From assembly GCA_017553965.1 (NCBI GenBank), contig JAFZJK010000023.1, positions 1 through 7,143 of the forward strand: DNA of 7,143 bases. Reading direction: 5' to 3'. Every line of letters begins with the position of its first letter. The stretch's first letter is position 1. The notes under the pieces were generated by a model. It worked only from the letters and a program-made list of their open reading frames with translations. It was not told where the DNA came from and did no database searches. The position numbers were made by a program, and so were the translations under genes. The DNA is from Lachnospiraceae bacterium. GTDB lineage: Bacteria; Bacillota_A; Clostridia; Lachnospirales; Lachnospiraceae. Of the stretch, positions 1 through 5,762 are shown in pieces.

Positions 1-16
1 GTTCAAGGAGGCGCTT

Positions 17-541
17 ATGCGTTATATCATCACAGGAAAAAATATTGATGTTACCGAAGGTTTAAAGAATGCCATCTATGAGAAGATCGGTAAGCTTGAG
101 AAGTATTTTAAGCCCGATACAGAGGTACATGCCACCTTCAGTGTCCAGAAGGACAGACATAAGATAGAGGTTACCATACCCATTAAGGGTACCATCATCA
201 GAGCAGAAGAGGAAAGTACAGATATGTATGTTTCCATCGACCTTGTTGAGGAAATAATTGAAAGGCAGATCAAAAAATACAAGAGTAAGATCGTTGATGC
301 TAAGCAGAGTGCTGCATCACTTAGTGACGCCTTCGCTGCAGAACCTTCAGAGGAAGAGGAAATCGTGATCACCAGGACCAAGAAATTTGCTATGAAGCCC
401 ATGGATCCCGAAGAGGCCTGCATAGAGATGGAACTTACCGGTCATAATTTCTTTGTATTCAGAAATTCTGAAACCGATGAGGTAAATGTTGTATATAAGA
501 GGAAAGGAAATACCTACGGCCTTATCGAACCGGAGTATTGA
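17..541 (+). CDS. hpf: Long-form ribosome hibernation promoting factor (HPF / S30AE family)
   Basis: Binds the small ribosomal subunit at the mRNA/tRNA channel and, in the long form, dimerises 70S ribosomes into inactive 100S particles when growth slows (family knowledge). The 174 residues show both expected parts. Residues 1-96 form the S30AE domain (starts MRYIITGKNIDVTEGLK, with the basic segment RQIKKYKSKI at 83-92). Residues 97-115 are a variable acidic linker. Residues 116-174 are the C-terminal dimerisation domain, with the characteristic run RTKKFAMKPMDPEEA, then GHNFFVFRN, VNVVYKRK and YGLIEPEY at the end. Length is typical of long HPF, not the ~95-residue short form. The start is set by AAGGAGG at 5-11, five bases before the ATG. 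No promoter is visible because only 16 bases precede the gene. The next gene follows after 21 bp with no terminator between, so the two are probably co-transcribed. Isoleucine is mostly ATC here, unlike the topoisomerase genes, which fits high expression. Confidence 0.96.
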   Translation: MRYIITGKNIDVTEGLKNAIYEKIGKLEKYFKPDTEVHATFSVQKDRHKIEVTIPIKGTIIRAEEESTDMYVSIDLVEEIIERQIKKYKSKIVDAKQSAASLSDAFAAEPSEEEEIVITRTKKFAMKPMDPEEACIEMELTGHNFFVFRNSETDEVNVVYKRKGNTYGLIEPEY

Positions 542-562
542 TATGGTGGCAGGAGATAGATA

Positions 563-2323
563 ATGGTACCGAGTTTACTATTGGCTTTAACAGTGATCAT
601 AGTTATGATCGATGTACTGGTGGGGATACATCGAGGTTTCCAGTATAGTCTGGTACGACTTCTGGTATGGATCGCAGGTACATTCGTTGCGGTTTTGATT
701 TCCAGGTCGGTCACTGTGTTTTTATTACTGAAGCTTGCAAAGGTTCCGAATATGAATCTGTTTGCGTTTGATGTATTCGGAAGCAGGCTGGATTCCCTTA
801 CCGATTCCGTAGGGACACATTTGACGGGACTGACCGTATCATTTATGGTTCCGGTCGTATTCGTCGGGTTATTTATCATAACCAAGTTTATTACATGGCT
901 GATTTATATTTTCATTAAAAAGCTAATCATTAAGTCTGCTAAAAAGGCTACAGCACATAATGCAGCTGTGGATGCCGTAAAAGCAGTAGAAAGTTCGGAG
1001 ATGCCGGACATAGAGTCAGCGGATATGGAACAACCGGTCAATCTGACAGGTATGGGTTCTGAGACTTCCGATGACCCCGAGTTCGGTACCTTCGGAATAT
1101 ACCCTAAGGATGAAAAGCCGAAACCGGTTTTCTCTGACGGGGAGGAAGCGGAAATTACAGATCCGTTGCTTGCAGCTCCTGAGTCAGAAAATGTAGCCGT
1201 TAAGAGCTTAGCCATGGCAGATCCGCTGCTTTTGGCAGCCAGAGGACAGCTTCCTGAGGTTGATACTGAAGATGCAGTTCCTGAAGCGCAGGAGGTTCCC
1301 GAAACTGCAGAAGAAACCGATGGCTTTGCAGCTTTAGCAGCATCAGAGGATGGATTTGAAAGCCTGGCAAGAGCTTCTCTTATGGAAGATGCTCAGCGTG
1401 AGACTGAAAACAAGAAAAGCGTTGAAAAACCTAAGAAGGTTAAGGTTAAGAAGGTAAAGCTTCCAAAGCGTAAGAAGCTTAAAAGAAAGCATTCGATCGC
1501 AGCATTTCTTACTAAAAAATCAGTCGCATCAAGCGTGTTCGGAGGTATCCTGGGGGCGGTCATTGCAGTTTATTCCTGCGCGATCATTGCATCACCTGTT
1601 TCGCAGATTGTCAGGATCATAGCTGATGAGAAGGTTGCAGATGCTGCTGTGGATGTAGTTTCTACAGCAGCTAATGAGGATATTATTGAACTGTTTGAAC
1701 ATGCGTTTGACAAGAGAGAACCTAAGGTAGATAAGTTGCCCAAGGTATTCGAGATTAGTGAAAGCTTCAGCTTAAGACCTGAGGATATAACGGAAGTGTT
1801 TGATACCGCGGATGATTCGGTAGTACATTATATTTATAAATATACCGGAGCTGACTTTGTGGCATCGTCCATATATAATTCTCTGACACCTATAAAACCT
1901 GAAGATATCGAGATTACCAAGCAGGGTGTTAAAGAGTACAATTTCCCTGATTCATTAAGGCATTATTCAAGGTATATACCGCAGCTTTGTTCTCTTATAG
2001 AAGTCCTTCACAAGGGAGAAGGCATGAGCATGGAAGCGTTAAATAAAGTAGAGAGTACTTTACAGCTTTTATTTAAGTCGGGTGAAAAAGGTGATCTGTT
2101 ATCCAGTTCCGATAAACTGGATATAGCAAATTCCATGGTGGATAAGCTGAATGAAACCATAGTGGAACAGTTAGGACCTTATACGGTTGATGTTAAGCTT
2201 CAGCATTTTGATACATTTGCCCAGGTTGATTACGGCATGTCCGAAATGTTTGAAGAAATGAGAAAGATAATCCGACTTGGATTATTCGAGAAAAAATATG
2301 CTGCTATGGAGAAGACACAGTAG
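563..2323 (+). CDS. CvpA-like membrane protein with a large disordered insert and a C-terminal domain of unknown function
   Basis: A 586-residue membrane protein of uncertain role. Residues 3-20, about 28-57 and 90-119 are strongly hydrophobic. The stretch IDVLVGIHRGFQYSLVRLL (16-34) matches the start of the CvpA family (D..G..RGF..G..R), linked to colicin V export, envelope function and biofilm; its exact activity is unknown. Family members are usually about 160-200 residues with the last helix close by. Here residues about 127-322 are a linker: first acidic and Ala/Glu/Pro-rich, then strongly basic (about 284-310, KKVKVKKVKLPKRKKLKRK). A fourth membrane segment with CvpA-like glycines follows (SSVFGGILGAVIAVYSCAIIA, from 323). 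About 235 polar residues with predicted helices end the protein; I do not recognise that domain. Basic residues flanking the linker place it in the cytoplasm and the C-terminal domain outside (inference). Start: AGGAG at 551-555, seven bases before ATG. It follows hpf by 21 bp and ends at a strong terminator. Confidence 0.85.
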   Translation: MVPSLLLALTVIIVMIDVLVGIHRGFQYSLVRLLVWIAGTFVAVLISRSVTVFLLLKLAKVPNMNLFAFDVFGSRLDSLTDSVGTHLTGLTVSFMVPVVFVGLFIITKFITWLIYIFIKKLIIKSAKKATAHNAAVDAVKAVESSEMPDIESADMEQPVNLTGMGSETSDDPEFGTFGIYPKDEKPKPVFSDGEEAEITDPLLAAPESENVAVKSLAMADPLLLAARGQLPEVDTEDAVPEAQEVPETAEETDGFAALAASEDGFESLARASLMEDAQRETENKKSVEKPKKVKVKKVKLPKRKKLKRKHSIAAFLTKKSVASSVFGGILGAVIAVYSCAIIASPVSQIVRIIADEKVADAAVDVVSTAANEDIIELFEHAFDKREPKVDKLPKVFEISESFSLRPEDITEVFDTADDSVVHYIYKYTGADFVASSIYNSLTPIKPEDIEITKQGVKEYNFPDSLRHYSRYIPQLCSLIEVLHKGEGMSMEALNKVESTLQLLFKSGEKGDLLSSSDKLDIANSMVDKLNETIVEQLGPYTVDVKLQHFDTFAQVDYGMSEMFEEMRKIIRLGLFEKKYAAMEKTQ

Positions 2324-2330
2324 TACAACT

Positions 2331-2377
2331 AAGGACCTTGATACAGGATTTACCTGTAGTCAAGGTCCTTTTTCTTT
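2331..2377 (+). terminator. Strong intrinsic terminator of the hpf unit
   Basis: An 11-bp perfect stem (AAGGACCTTGA at 2331-2341 with TCAAGGTCCTT at 2360-2370) is continued by a second perfect 6-bp stem (TACAGG 2342-2347 with CCTGTA 2353-2358), interrupted only by one bulged G at 2359. The loop is ATTTA. A T-rich run (TTTTTCTTT, 2369-2377) follows at once. It lies eight bases after the stop codon of the CvpA-like gene. Read leftwards, the same hairpin could help stop transcription of the convergent lipoprotein gene, but on that side it is followed by AGTTGT instead of a T tract, so it is weak in that direction. Confidence 0.95.
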
Positions 2378-2418
2378 AATGAAAGCTTATTGATGACAGA
2401 AAATCTGAAAGAGAGGAA

Positions 2419-3405
2419 TTAGTCTTCGCTACAGTCTACACAGCCTATTTTAAGTATGCTGCCGTCATATTCCACGTGACACTCGAAGCTGTCTTCATTA
2501 AGTGCTATATACCAGGTTGAAGTGTCGGAATAATTTTCCTCGGGAGCATATATGTAACCGGCATTCTTTACCTGCTCTATGTAGGACAGAACATCATTTT
2601 TGGTAACACCGTTGTAGGTTATATAGGAGTTGCTGTCTGTACCTGAACTTCCCATAAAGTTACCGCCCTTAAACTCGGGAACATACTGAAGCATTGTGGT
2701 TGAGTAGAGACGGCGGATCTCTTCATCCGTATTATCATCTTTGGTCTCCTCAAAACCGGAGCCGAGTCTTAAAGTGTTATCCTTGTAAGTAAGTACAACT
2801 TTCCAATCTTTGTCATTGAAAGCCGAATAGGTAAGGGTATCCGAAGATGTTTTTTCATCGGCATTTACCGTATAGCCGGCTTTTTTTAATTCTGAAATAT
2901 AAGAGGTTGCTTCTTCTTTGGTTACATCGGAAAATACCGCATAATCAAATGTGCCCTGTGAATCCTGACCTGTAAAAGCTCCGGACTCAAAAGCTGGAAG
3001 CCATATGAGGAATGTCATATTACGATACTCTGTTCTGTCGAACTTGTCCCGTGATACCGGAGATGAAGTAACAACGGCAGGTTCATCGGTAGGGGTGACT
3101 GACGGAATATCGGTTACAGCTTCGCCGGTGGGCTCTGCGGCAGTGGGGGTGGTTGTTTCATTACCCGGTTTAGTGTCGTTATCCGTTTTGGCCGGAGAGG
3201 GAGTAGTTTTATCACCTGAACCGTCCGGTTTAGATGTAGTCGCTCCGGGAGTGATATCCTCTTTGGGCGAGGCAGTCACATTGTTGTCCGATCCGTCTGT
3301 ATTCTCAAAAGGGGTTCCTTTTGTATAGTCCTTATCACATCCGCAGGCACTTACAGCGATACTCAATGACAGGATGGTAATTGCTATATATTTTGAAAGC
3401 TTCAT
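2419..3405 (-). CDS. Putative lipoprotein with Thr/Pro-rich spacer and two tandem copies of an unrecognised domain
   Basis: A 328-residue secreted lipoprotein of unknown function. Residues 1-20 are a signal peptide (two Lys, then a hydrophobic core) ending in the lipobox VSAC, so Cys21 should be lipidated and the protein anchored outside the membrane; Cys23 follows closely. Residues 24 to about 118 are a low-complexity spacer rich in Thr, Pro, Ser, Asp and Gly, typical of a flexible stalk through the cell wall. Two related segments follow. Copy 1 is about 132-217 and copy 2 about 238-324, offset by 106 residues. LPAFESGAFTG aligns with VPEFKGGNFMG, and VTKEEATSYISELKKAGYTV with VTKNDVLSYIEQVKNAGYIY; each copy ends in short strand-like segments. 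I do not recognise the domain; a ligand- or wall-binding role is only a guess. Start: AAGGAG (complement of 3414-3419) lies seven bases before the ATG. It has its own promoter (3448-3476) and stands alone, convergent with the upstream unit. Confidence 0.88.
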   Translation of the reverse strand: MKLSKYIAITILSLSIAVSACGCDKDYTKGTPFENTDGSDNNVTASPKEDITPGATTSKPDGSGDKTTPSPAKTDNDTKPGNETTTPTAAEPTGEAVTDIPSVTPTDEPAVVTSSPVSRDKFDRTEYRNMTFLIWLPAFESGAFTGQDSQGTFDYAVFSDVTKEEATSYISELKKAGYTVNADEKTSSDTLTYSAFNDKDWKVVLTYKDNTLRLGSGFEETKDDNTDEEIRRLYSTTMLQYVPEFKGGNFMGSSGTDSNSYITYNGVTKNDVLSYIEQVKNAGYIYAPEENYSDTSTWYIALNEDSFECHVEYDGSILKIGCVDCSED

Positions 3406-3447
3406 GTCTATTGCTCCTTAGTTACCGAACAGTATTCAACGTATATT

Positions 3448-3476
3448 ATAATACTATAAAAATGTTGCTTTTTCAA
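3448..3476 (-). promoter_or_regulatory. Sigma-A-like promoter for the lipoprotein gene
   Basis: On the minus strand TTGAAA (complement of 3471-3476) and TATTAT (complement of 3448-3453) are separated by exactly 17 bases. An overlapping TATAAT-like hexamer lies three bases further on. Transcription would start near 3441, giving an untranslated leader of about 35 bases that contains the AAGGAG ribosome binding site. Both hexamers are one base from consensus with ideal spacing in AT-rich DNA. Confidence 0.75.
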
Positions 3477-3524
3477 TGTTTTTTCATGATACCGGGTTTT
3501 TTAACAGCCGGCAAAAAATCACGA

Positions 3525-3553
3525 ACAAATGGTTGCATTTGTGCCTGAAATGC
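3525..3553. promoter_or_regulatory. Overlapping inverted repeats on the topoisomerase promoter (candidate operator)
   Basis: ACAAATG (3525-3531) and CATTTGT (3536-3542) form a perfect 7-bp inverted repeat with a 4-bp centre that lies across the -35 element. The middle half-site is reused: GCATTT (3535-3540) and AAATGC (3548-3553) form a second perfect inverted repeat, with a 7-bp centre, across the promoter spacer. The result is three AAATG-type half-sites in alternating orientation within 29 bp. The position is right for a repressor to block RNA polymerase. No regulator gene is visible in the window and AT-rich DNA can give such repeats by chance. Confidence 0.35.
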
Positions 3554-3561
3554 GGTATAAT
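3533..3561 (+). promoter_or_regulatory. Sigma-A-like promoter for the topoisomerase genes
   Basis: TTGCAT (3533-3538) and a consensus TATAAT (3556-3561) are separated by 17 bases. Transcription should start near 3567-3569, leaving a leader of about 80 bases before the ParE-type ORF. It diverges from the lipoprotein promoter, with 56 bp between the two -35 elements. I found no equally good promoter between the two topoisomerase genes, so this one probably serves both. Confidence 0.8.
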
Positions 3562-3570
3562 ACTATATCT

Positions 3571-3622
3571 AGGGGCTAAAATGGTTTTTGAGGTAAAAAA
3601 CCAATTAAAAAATGGCTCGTGA
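3571..3622 (+). promoter_or_regulatory. Possible leader ORF and hairpin in the topoisomerase 5' leader
   Basis: AGGGG at 3571-3575 is followed after five bases by ATG (3581) and 13 sense codons (MVFEVKNQLKNGS) ending in TGA at 3620-3622, that is 27 bases before the ParE-type start. Within it, TGGTTTTT (3582-3589) and AAAAACCA (3596-3603) form an 8-bp stem with a 6-base loop. The hairpin has no T tract after it, so it is not a terminator. Translation of the small ORF would melt it. A control role is inference; the ORF may be accidental. Confidence 0.3.
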
Positions 3623-3649
3623 ACCTAAATTAACGAAACGGAGAAAGTC

Positions 3650-5587
3650 ATGTCTGCAAAATACGACGGAAGCGAAATAGTAGTATTAAAAGGACTTGAA
3701 GCGGTCAGAAAACGTCCGGGTATGTACATTGGAAGTGTCGGAAGCCGTGGTCTGCATCATCTTATCTGGGAAATACTGGATAACGGTATAGACGAGCATT
3801 TGGCCGGATTCTGTAATGAGATAGAGATAGTGATGCTAAAGGACGGAGGCATAGCTATAACCGATCACGGGCGAGGTGTGCCTGTAGATATGCACCCGAC
3901 AGAGCATATGCCTACGGCCAGGGTCGTATATACGGTACTTCATGCCGGCGGTAAGTTTGGCAATAACGTATATAAGGTATCGGGCGGATTGCACGGAGTC
4001 GGTGCGTCCGTAGTAAATGCTCTTTCCGAGCATATGATAGTTGAGATAAAAAGAGACGGAAAGGTATTCCGTGATGAATACAGAAACGGTGGAAATCCGG
4101 TCACAGAGCTTGATAAAAGCGGATTACTTCCGGCAGTAGGCAAATGTAATAAGTCTGATACCGGTACCAAGGTTACTTTTTATCCTGATAAGACCATCTT
4201 TGAATCGGTTGATTTTAAACCTGAGATCATAGTTAAAAAGCTAAAAGAAACAGCATACCTTAATAAAGGACTTAAGATCACCTTTACCGATATGCATACG
4301 GGCTTTAATCAGGTATTCTGTGAGCAGGACGGTATTAAGAGCTTTGTGGCTTATCTTTCCAGGGAAGAGACAGTTATACACAAGGACCCTATATACATTG
4401 AGGGGAAGAGCGGAGACATAGAAGTTGAGATCGCTTTTCAGTACAATAACGGTTTTTCCGAACAGATCAATGCTTTCTGTAACTGCATAAATGTGGTGGA
4501 CGGAGGTACACTGGTTACCGGTTTTAAGTCGGGACTTACCCGTGTCATGAACCAATATGCCAGAGAGCTCGGAGTATTAAAGGACAAGGATGAGAACTTT
4601 GACGGTAAGGACATAAGAAACGGCCTTATAGCCATAGTTTCCATAAAGCATCCGGATCCTCAGTTTGAAGGACAGACCAAGACCAAGCTCGGAAACAATG
4701 ATGCAAAGGTAGCTGTGGAGGACGTATTTACACAGGAAGCCACAGTATATTTTGATAAAAATGTCGAGATACTTAAAGCTATACTTGATAACTCGCTCAG
4801 GTCTTACCAGGCGAGAAAAGCCGGTGACAAGGCAAGGACTGCTGTATTAAAGCAGTTAAGCGATGTGGATACCAAGAGCAAGCTTGCGGCATGCTCATCG
4901 AAAAAGCCGGAGGAGTGCGAGATATACATAGTAGAGGGTGATTCTGCGGGCGGTACCGTTAAGACTGCCAGAAACAGAAAGACACAGGCAGTACTTCCGC
5001 TTAGAGGCAAGATACTTAATGTAGAAAAAGCAACTCTTGAAAAGATACTCGTAAACAATGAGATAAAGTCCATGATAGCTGCATTCGGATGCGGTATAGC
5101 GGATGATTTCGATATACAGAAGCTTAAGTACGGAAAGATCATAATCCTTACCGATGCCGATGTTGACGGAGCTCATATCAGTACACTGCTGCTTACCTTC
5201 TTTTACAGGTTCATGCCCGAACTTATCATGGAAGGTAAGGTATACAGAGGACTTCCGCCTCTTTACAGGGTGGAATATGAGGTAACCGAAAAAGGCAAAA
5301 AGAAGAAAAAGAACGAATATATATTTGATGATCACGAACTGGAAAAGTTTAGACGTACCGGTCAGAAAATACTGTCATTACAGCGATACAAAGGACTCGG
5401 AGAGATGGATGCGGATCAGCTTTGGGAGACCACTCTTGATCCGGAGCAACGACTTTTGGCTCAGGTGTCGATAAGTGACGGTGTGGAAGCTGACGAGATA
5501 ACCTCTATGCTCATGGGTACCAATGTACCTCCGAGACGTGACTTTATAATGAGCGAAGCGGACAACGCAAACCTCGATCTTGCTTAA
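3650..5587 (+). CDS. parE: Type IIA DNA topoisomerase subunit B (GyrB/ParE family, probably ParE-type)
   Basis: ATP-driven subunit that captures the second DNA duplex and, with subunit A, passes it through a double-strand break. All 645 residues look intact. The GHKL ATPase domain shows Glu41 and Asn45 in EILDNGIDE, DHGRGVPVD (72-80), the ATP lid around GGLHGVGASVVNALS, and the transducer lysine K344 in QTKTK. The TOPRIM domain has EGDSAGG (E429) and the metal-binding DADVD (D502, D504, D506). RYKGLGEMDADQLWETT and a C-terminal NLDLA complete it. Length is normal for the family without the E. coli GyrB insert. ParE versus GyrB is hard to settle by eye. KTARNR, AFGCG, HISTLLLTFFYRFMPELI, VPPRR and the absence of recF/dnaA neighbours favour the second, topoisomerase IV-like enzyme of Clostridia, whereas KILNVEKA is GyrB-like. 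Oddities are VYRGLPPLY where AQPPLY is usual and a lysine run at 548-554. Start: CGGAG at 3639-3643, six bases before ATG. Confidence 0.93.
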   Translation: MSAKYDGSEIVVLKGLEAVRKRPGMYIGSVGSRGLHHLIWEILDNGIDEHLAGFCNEIEIVMLKDGGIAITDHGRGVPVDMHPTEHMPTARVVYTVLHAGGKFGNNVYKVSGGLHGVGASVVNALSEHMIVEIKRDGKVFRDEYRNGGNPVTELDKSGLLPAVGKCNKSDTGTKVTFYPDKTIFESVDFKPEIIVKKLKETAYLNKGLKITFTDMHTGFNQVFCEQDGIKSFVAYLSREETVIHKDPIYIEGKSGDIEVEIAFQYNNGFSEQINAFCNCINVVDGGTLVTGFKSGLTRVMNQYARELGVLKDKDENFDGKDIRNGLIAIVSIKHPDPQFEGQTKTKLGNNDAKVAVEDVFTQEATVYFDKNVEILKAILDNSLRSYQARKAGDKARTAVLKQLSDVDTKSKLAACSSKKPEECEIYIVEGDSAGGTVKTARNRKTQAVLPLRGKILNVEKATLEKILVNNEIKSMIAAFGCGIADDFDIQKLKYGKIIILTDADVDGAHISTLLLTFFYRFMPELIMEGKVYRGLPPLYRVEYEVTEKGKKKKKNEYIFDDHELEKFRRTGQKILSLQRYKGLGEMDADQLWETTLDPEQRLLAQVSISDGVEADEITSMLMGTNVPPRRDFIMSEADNANLDLA

Positions 5588-5590
5588 AAT

Positions 5591-5613
5591 GTCGTCATGC
5601 GAAGCGTGATGAC
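5591..5613 (+). repeat. Stem-loop opening the first repeat unit
   Basis: GTCGTCATGC (5591-5600) pairs with GCGTGATGAC (5604-5613) over ten positions, including two G-U wobbles, around a GAA loop. It begins three bases after the stop codon of the ParE-type gene and its last base is the first base of the first 45-bp repeat. No T tract follows, so it is not an ordinary terminator. It could protect the 3' end of the upstream message from exonucleases (inference). Confidence 0.6.
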
Positions 5614-5657
5614 AGTCAGTCCGCGCGACGCTTGGCGCGGTACAATAAAAAGAAACT
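5613..5657 (+). repeat. 45-bp intergenic direct repeat, copy 1
   Basis: Begins CAGTCAGTCCGCG and ends TACAATAAAAAGAAACT. It is identical to copy 2 at 43 of 45 positions, differing at 5626 (C here) and 5639 (G here). Inside it CCGCGC (5621-5626) and GCGCGG (5635-5640) form a perfect 6-bp GC stem with an 8-base loop. The ends of the match are sharp on both sides. It lies after the ParE-type stop, and its last bases are also the left arm of the next hairpin. It looks like one unit of a structured repeat family; whether other copies exist in the genome cannot be seen here. Confidence 0.85.
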
Positions 5658-5680
5658 CAGAACGCAGTGATGAGTTTCTT
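5641..5680 (-). terminator. Hairpin that reads as an intrinsic terminator leftwards
   Basis: AAGAAACTCA (5650-5659) and TGAGTTTCTT (5671-5680) are perfect 10-bp complements around an 11-base loop. Read on the minus strand, the stem runs straight into TTTATTGTA, giving the usual T-rich tail. Read on the plus strand it is followed by CTGTAAG, so it should not stop transcription into the A-subunit gene. No minus-strand gene needs a terminator here, so it may be an orphan or a structural part of the repeat element. Only its left arm is duplicated in copy 2. Confidence 0.4.
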
Positions 5681-5689
5681 CTGTAAGAG

Positions 5690-5720
5690 CTGGCGATTGC
5701 TATGATGCAATATTTACCAG
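5690..5720 (+). repeat. Stem-loop opening the second repeat unit
   Basis: CTGG (5690-5693) pairs with CCAG (5717-5720), and ATTGC (5696-5700) with GCAAT (5707-5711), around a TATGAT loop with an unequal internal loop. It is weaker than the stem at 5591-5613 and unrelated in sequence. It occupies the same place, overlapping the first three bases of the 45-bp repeat, so both copies have the arrangement hairpin, then repeat. Confidence 0.4.
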
Positions 5721-5762
5721 TCAGTCCGCGTGACGCTTGGCGCAGTACAATAAAAAGAAACT
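5718..5762 (+). repeat. 45-bp intergenic direct repeat, copy 2
   Basis: Second copy of the repeat at 5613-5657, starting 105 bp later. It carries T at 5731 and A at 5744 instead of C and G. In the internal hairpin the first change keeps a G-U pair and the second leaves a C-A mismatch, so this copy folds less well. It ends four bases before the AGGGAG ribosome binding site of the A-subunit gene, so any structure or bound factor here could affect that gene's translation (inference). No promoter with correctly spaced hexamers was found in it, although it contains TACAAT. Confidence 0.85.

Noticed and set aside
76..423. 115-codon minus-strand ORF inside hpf
   Set aside because: Shadow of a clearly recognisable HPF gene; no independent start signal or family features.
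3005..3328. 107-codon plus-strand ORF rich in Val, Ser and Gly
   Set aside because: It is the antisense of the low-complexity lipoprotein spacer, whose signal peptide, lipobox and ribosome binding site make the minus strand the real one.
3582..3603. Attenuator-type terminator before the ParE-type gene
   Set aside because: The AT-rich 8-bp hairpin is followed by CCAATTAAAAAAT, not a T tract, and no competing antiterminator pairing was found.
3612..3681. Short ORF from ATG at 3612 overlapping the ParE-type start
   Set aside because: Different frame, no ribosome binding site, and the ParE-type start at 3650 has both a binding site and the family N-terminus.
4895..5335. 146-codon minus-strand ORF within the B-subunit gene
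   Set aside because: Its hydrophobic character comes from antisense reading of the TOPRIM-coding region; the plus strand has intact catalytic motifs.
5718..5751. Promoter for the A-subunit gene using TACAAT in repeat copy 2
   Set aside because: No acceptable -35 hexamer at 16-18 bases upstream.
5613..5762. Two direct repeats as a CRISPR or minimal array
   Set aside because: Only two copies, 45-bp length, internal hairpin, a spacer of about 60 bp and no cas genes nearby.
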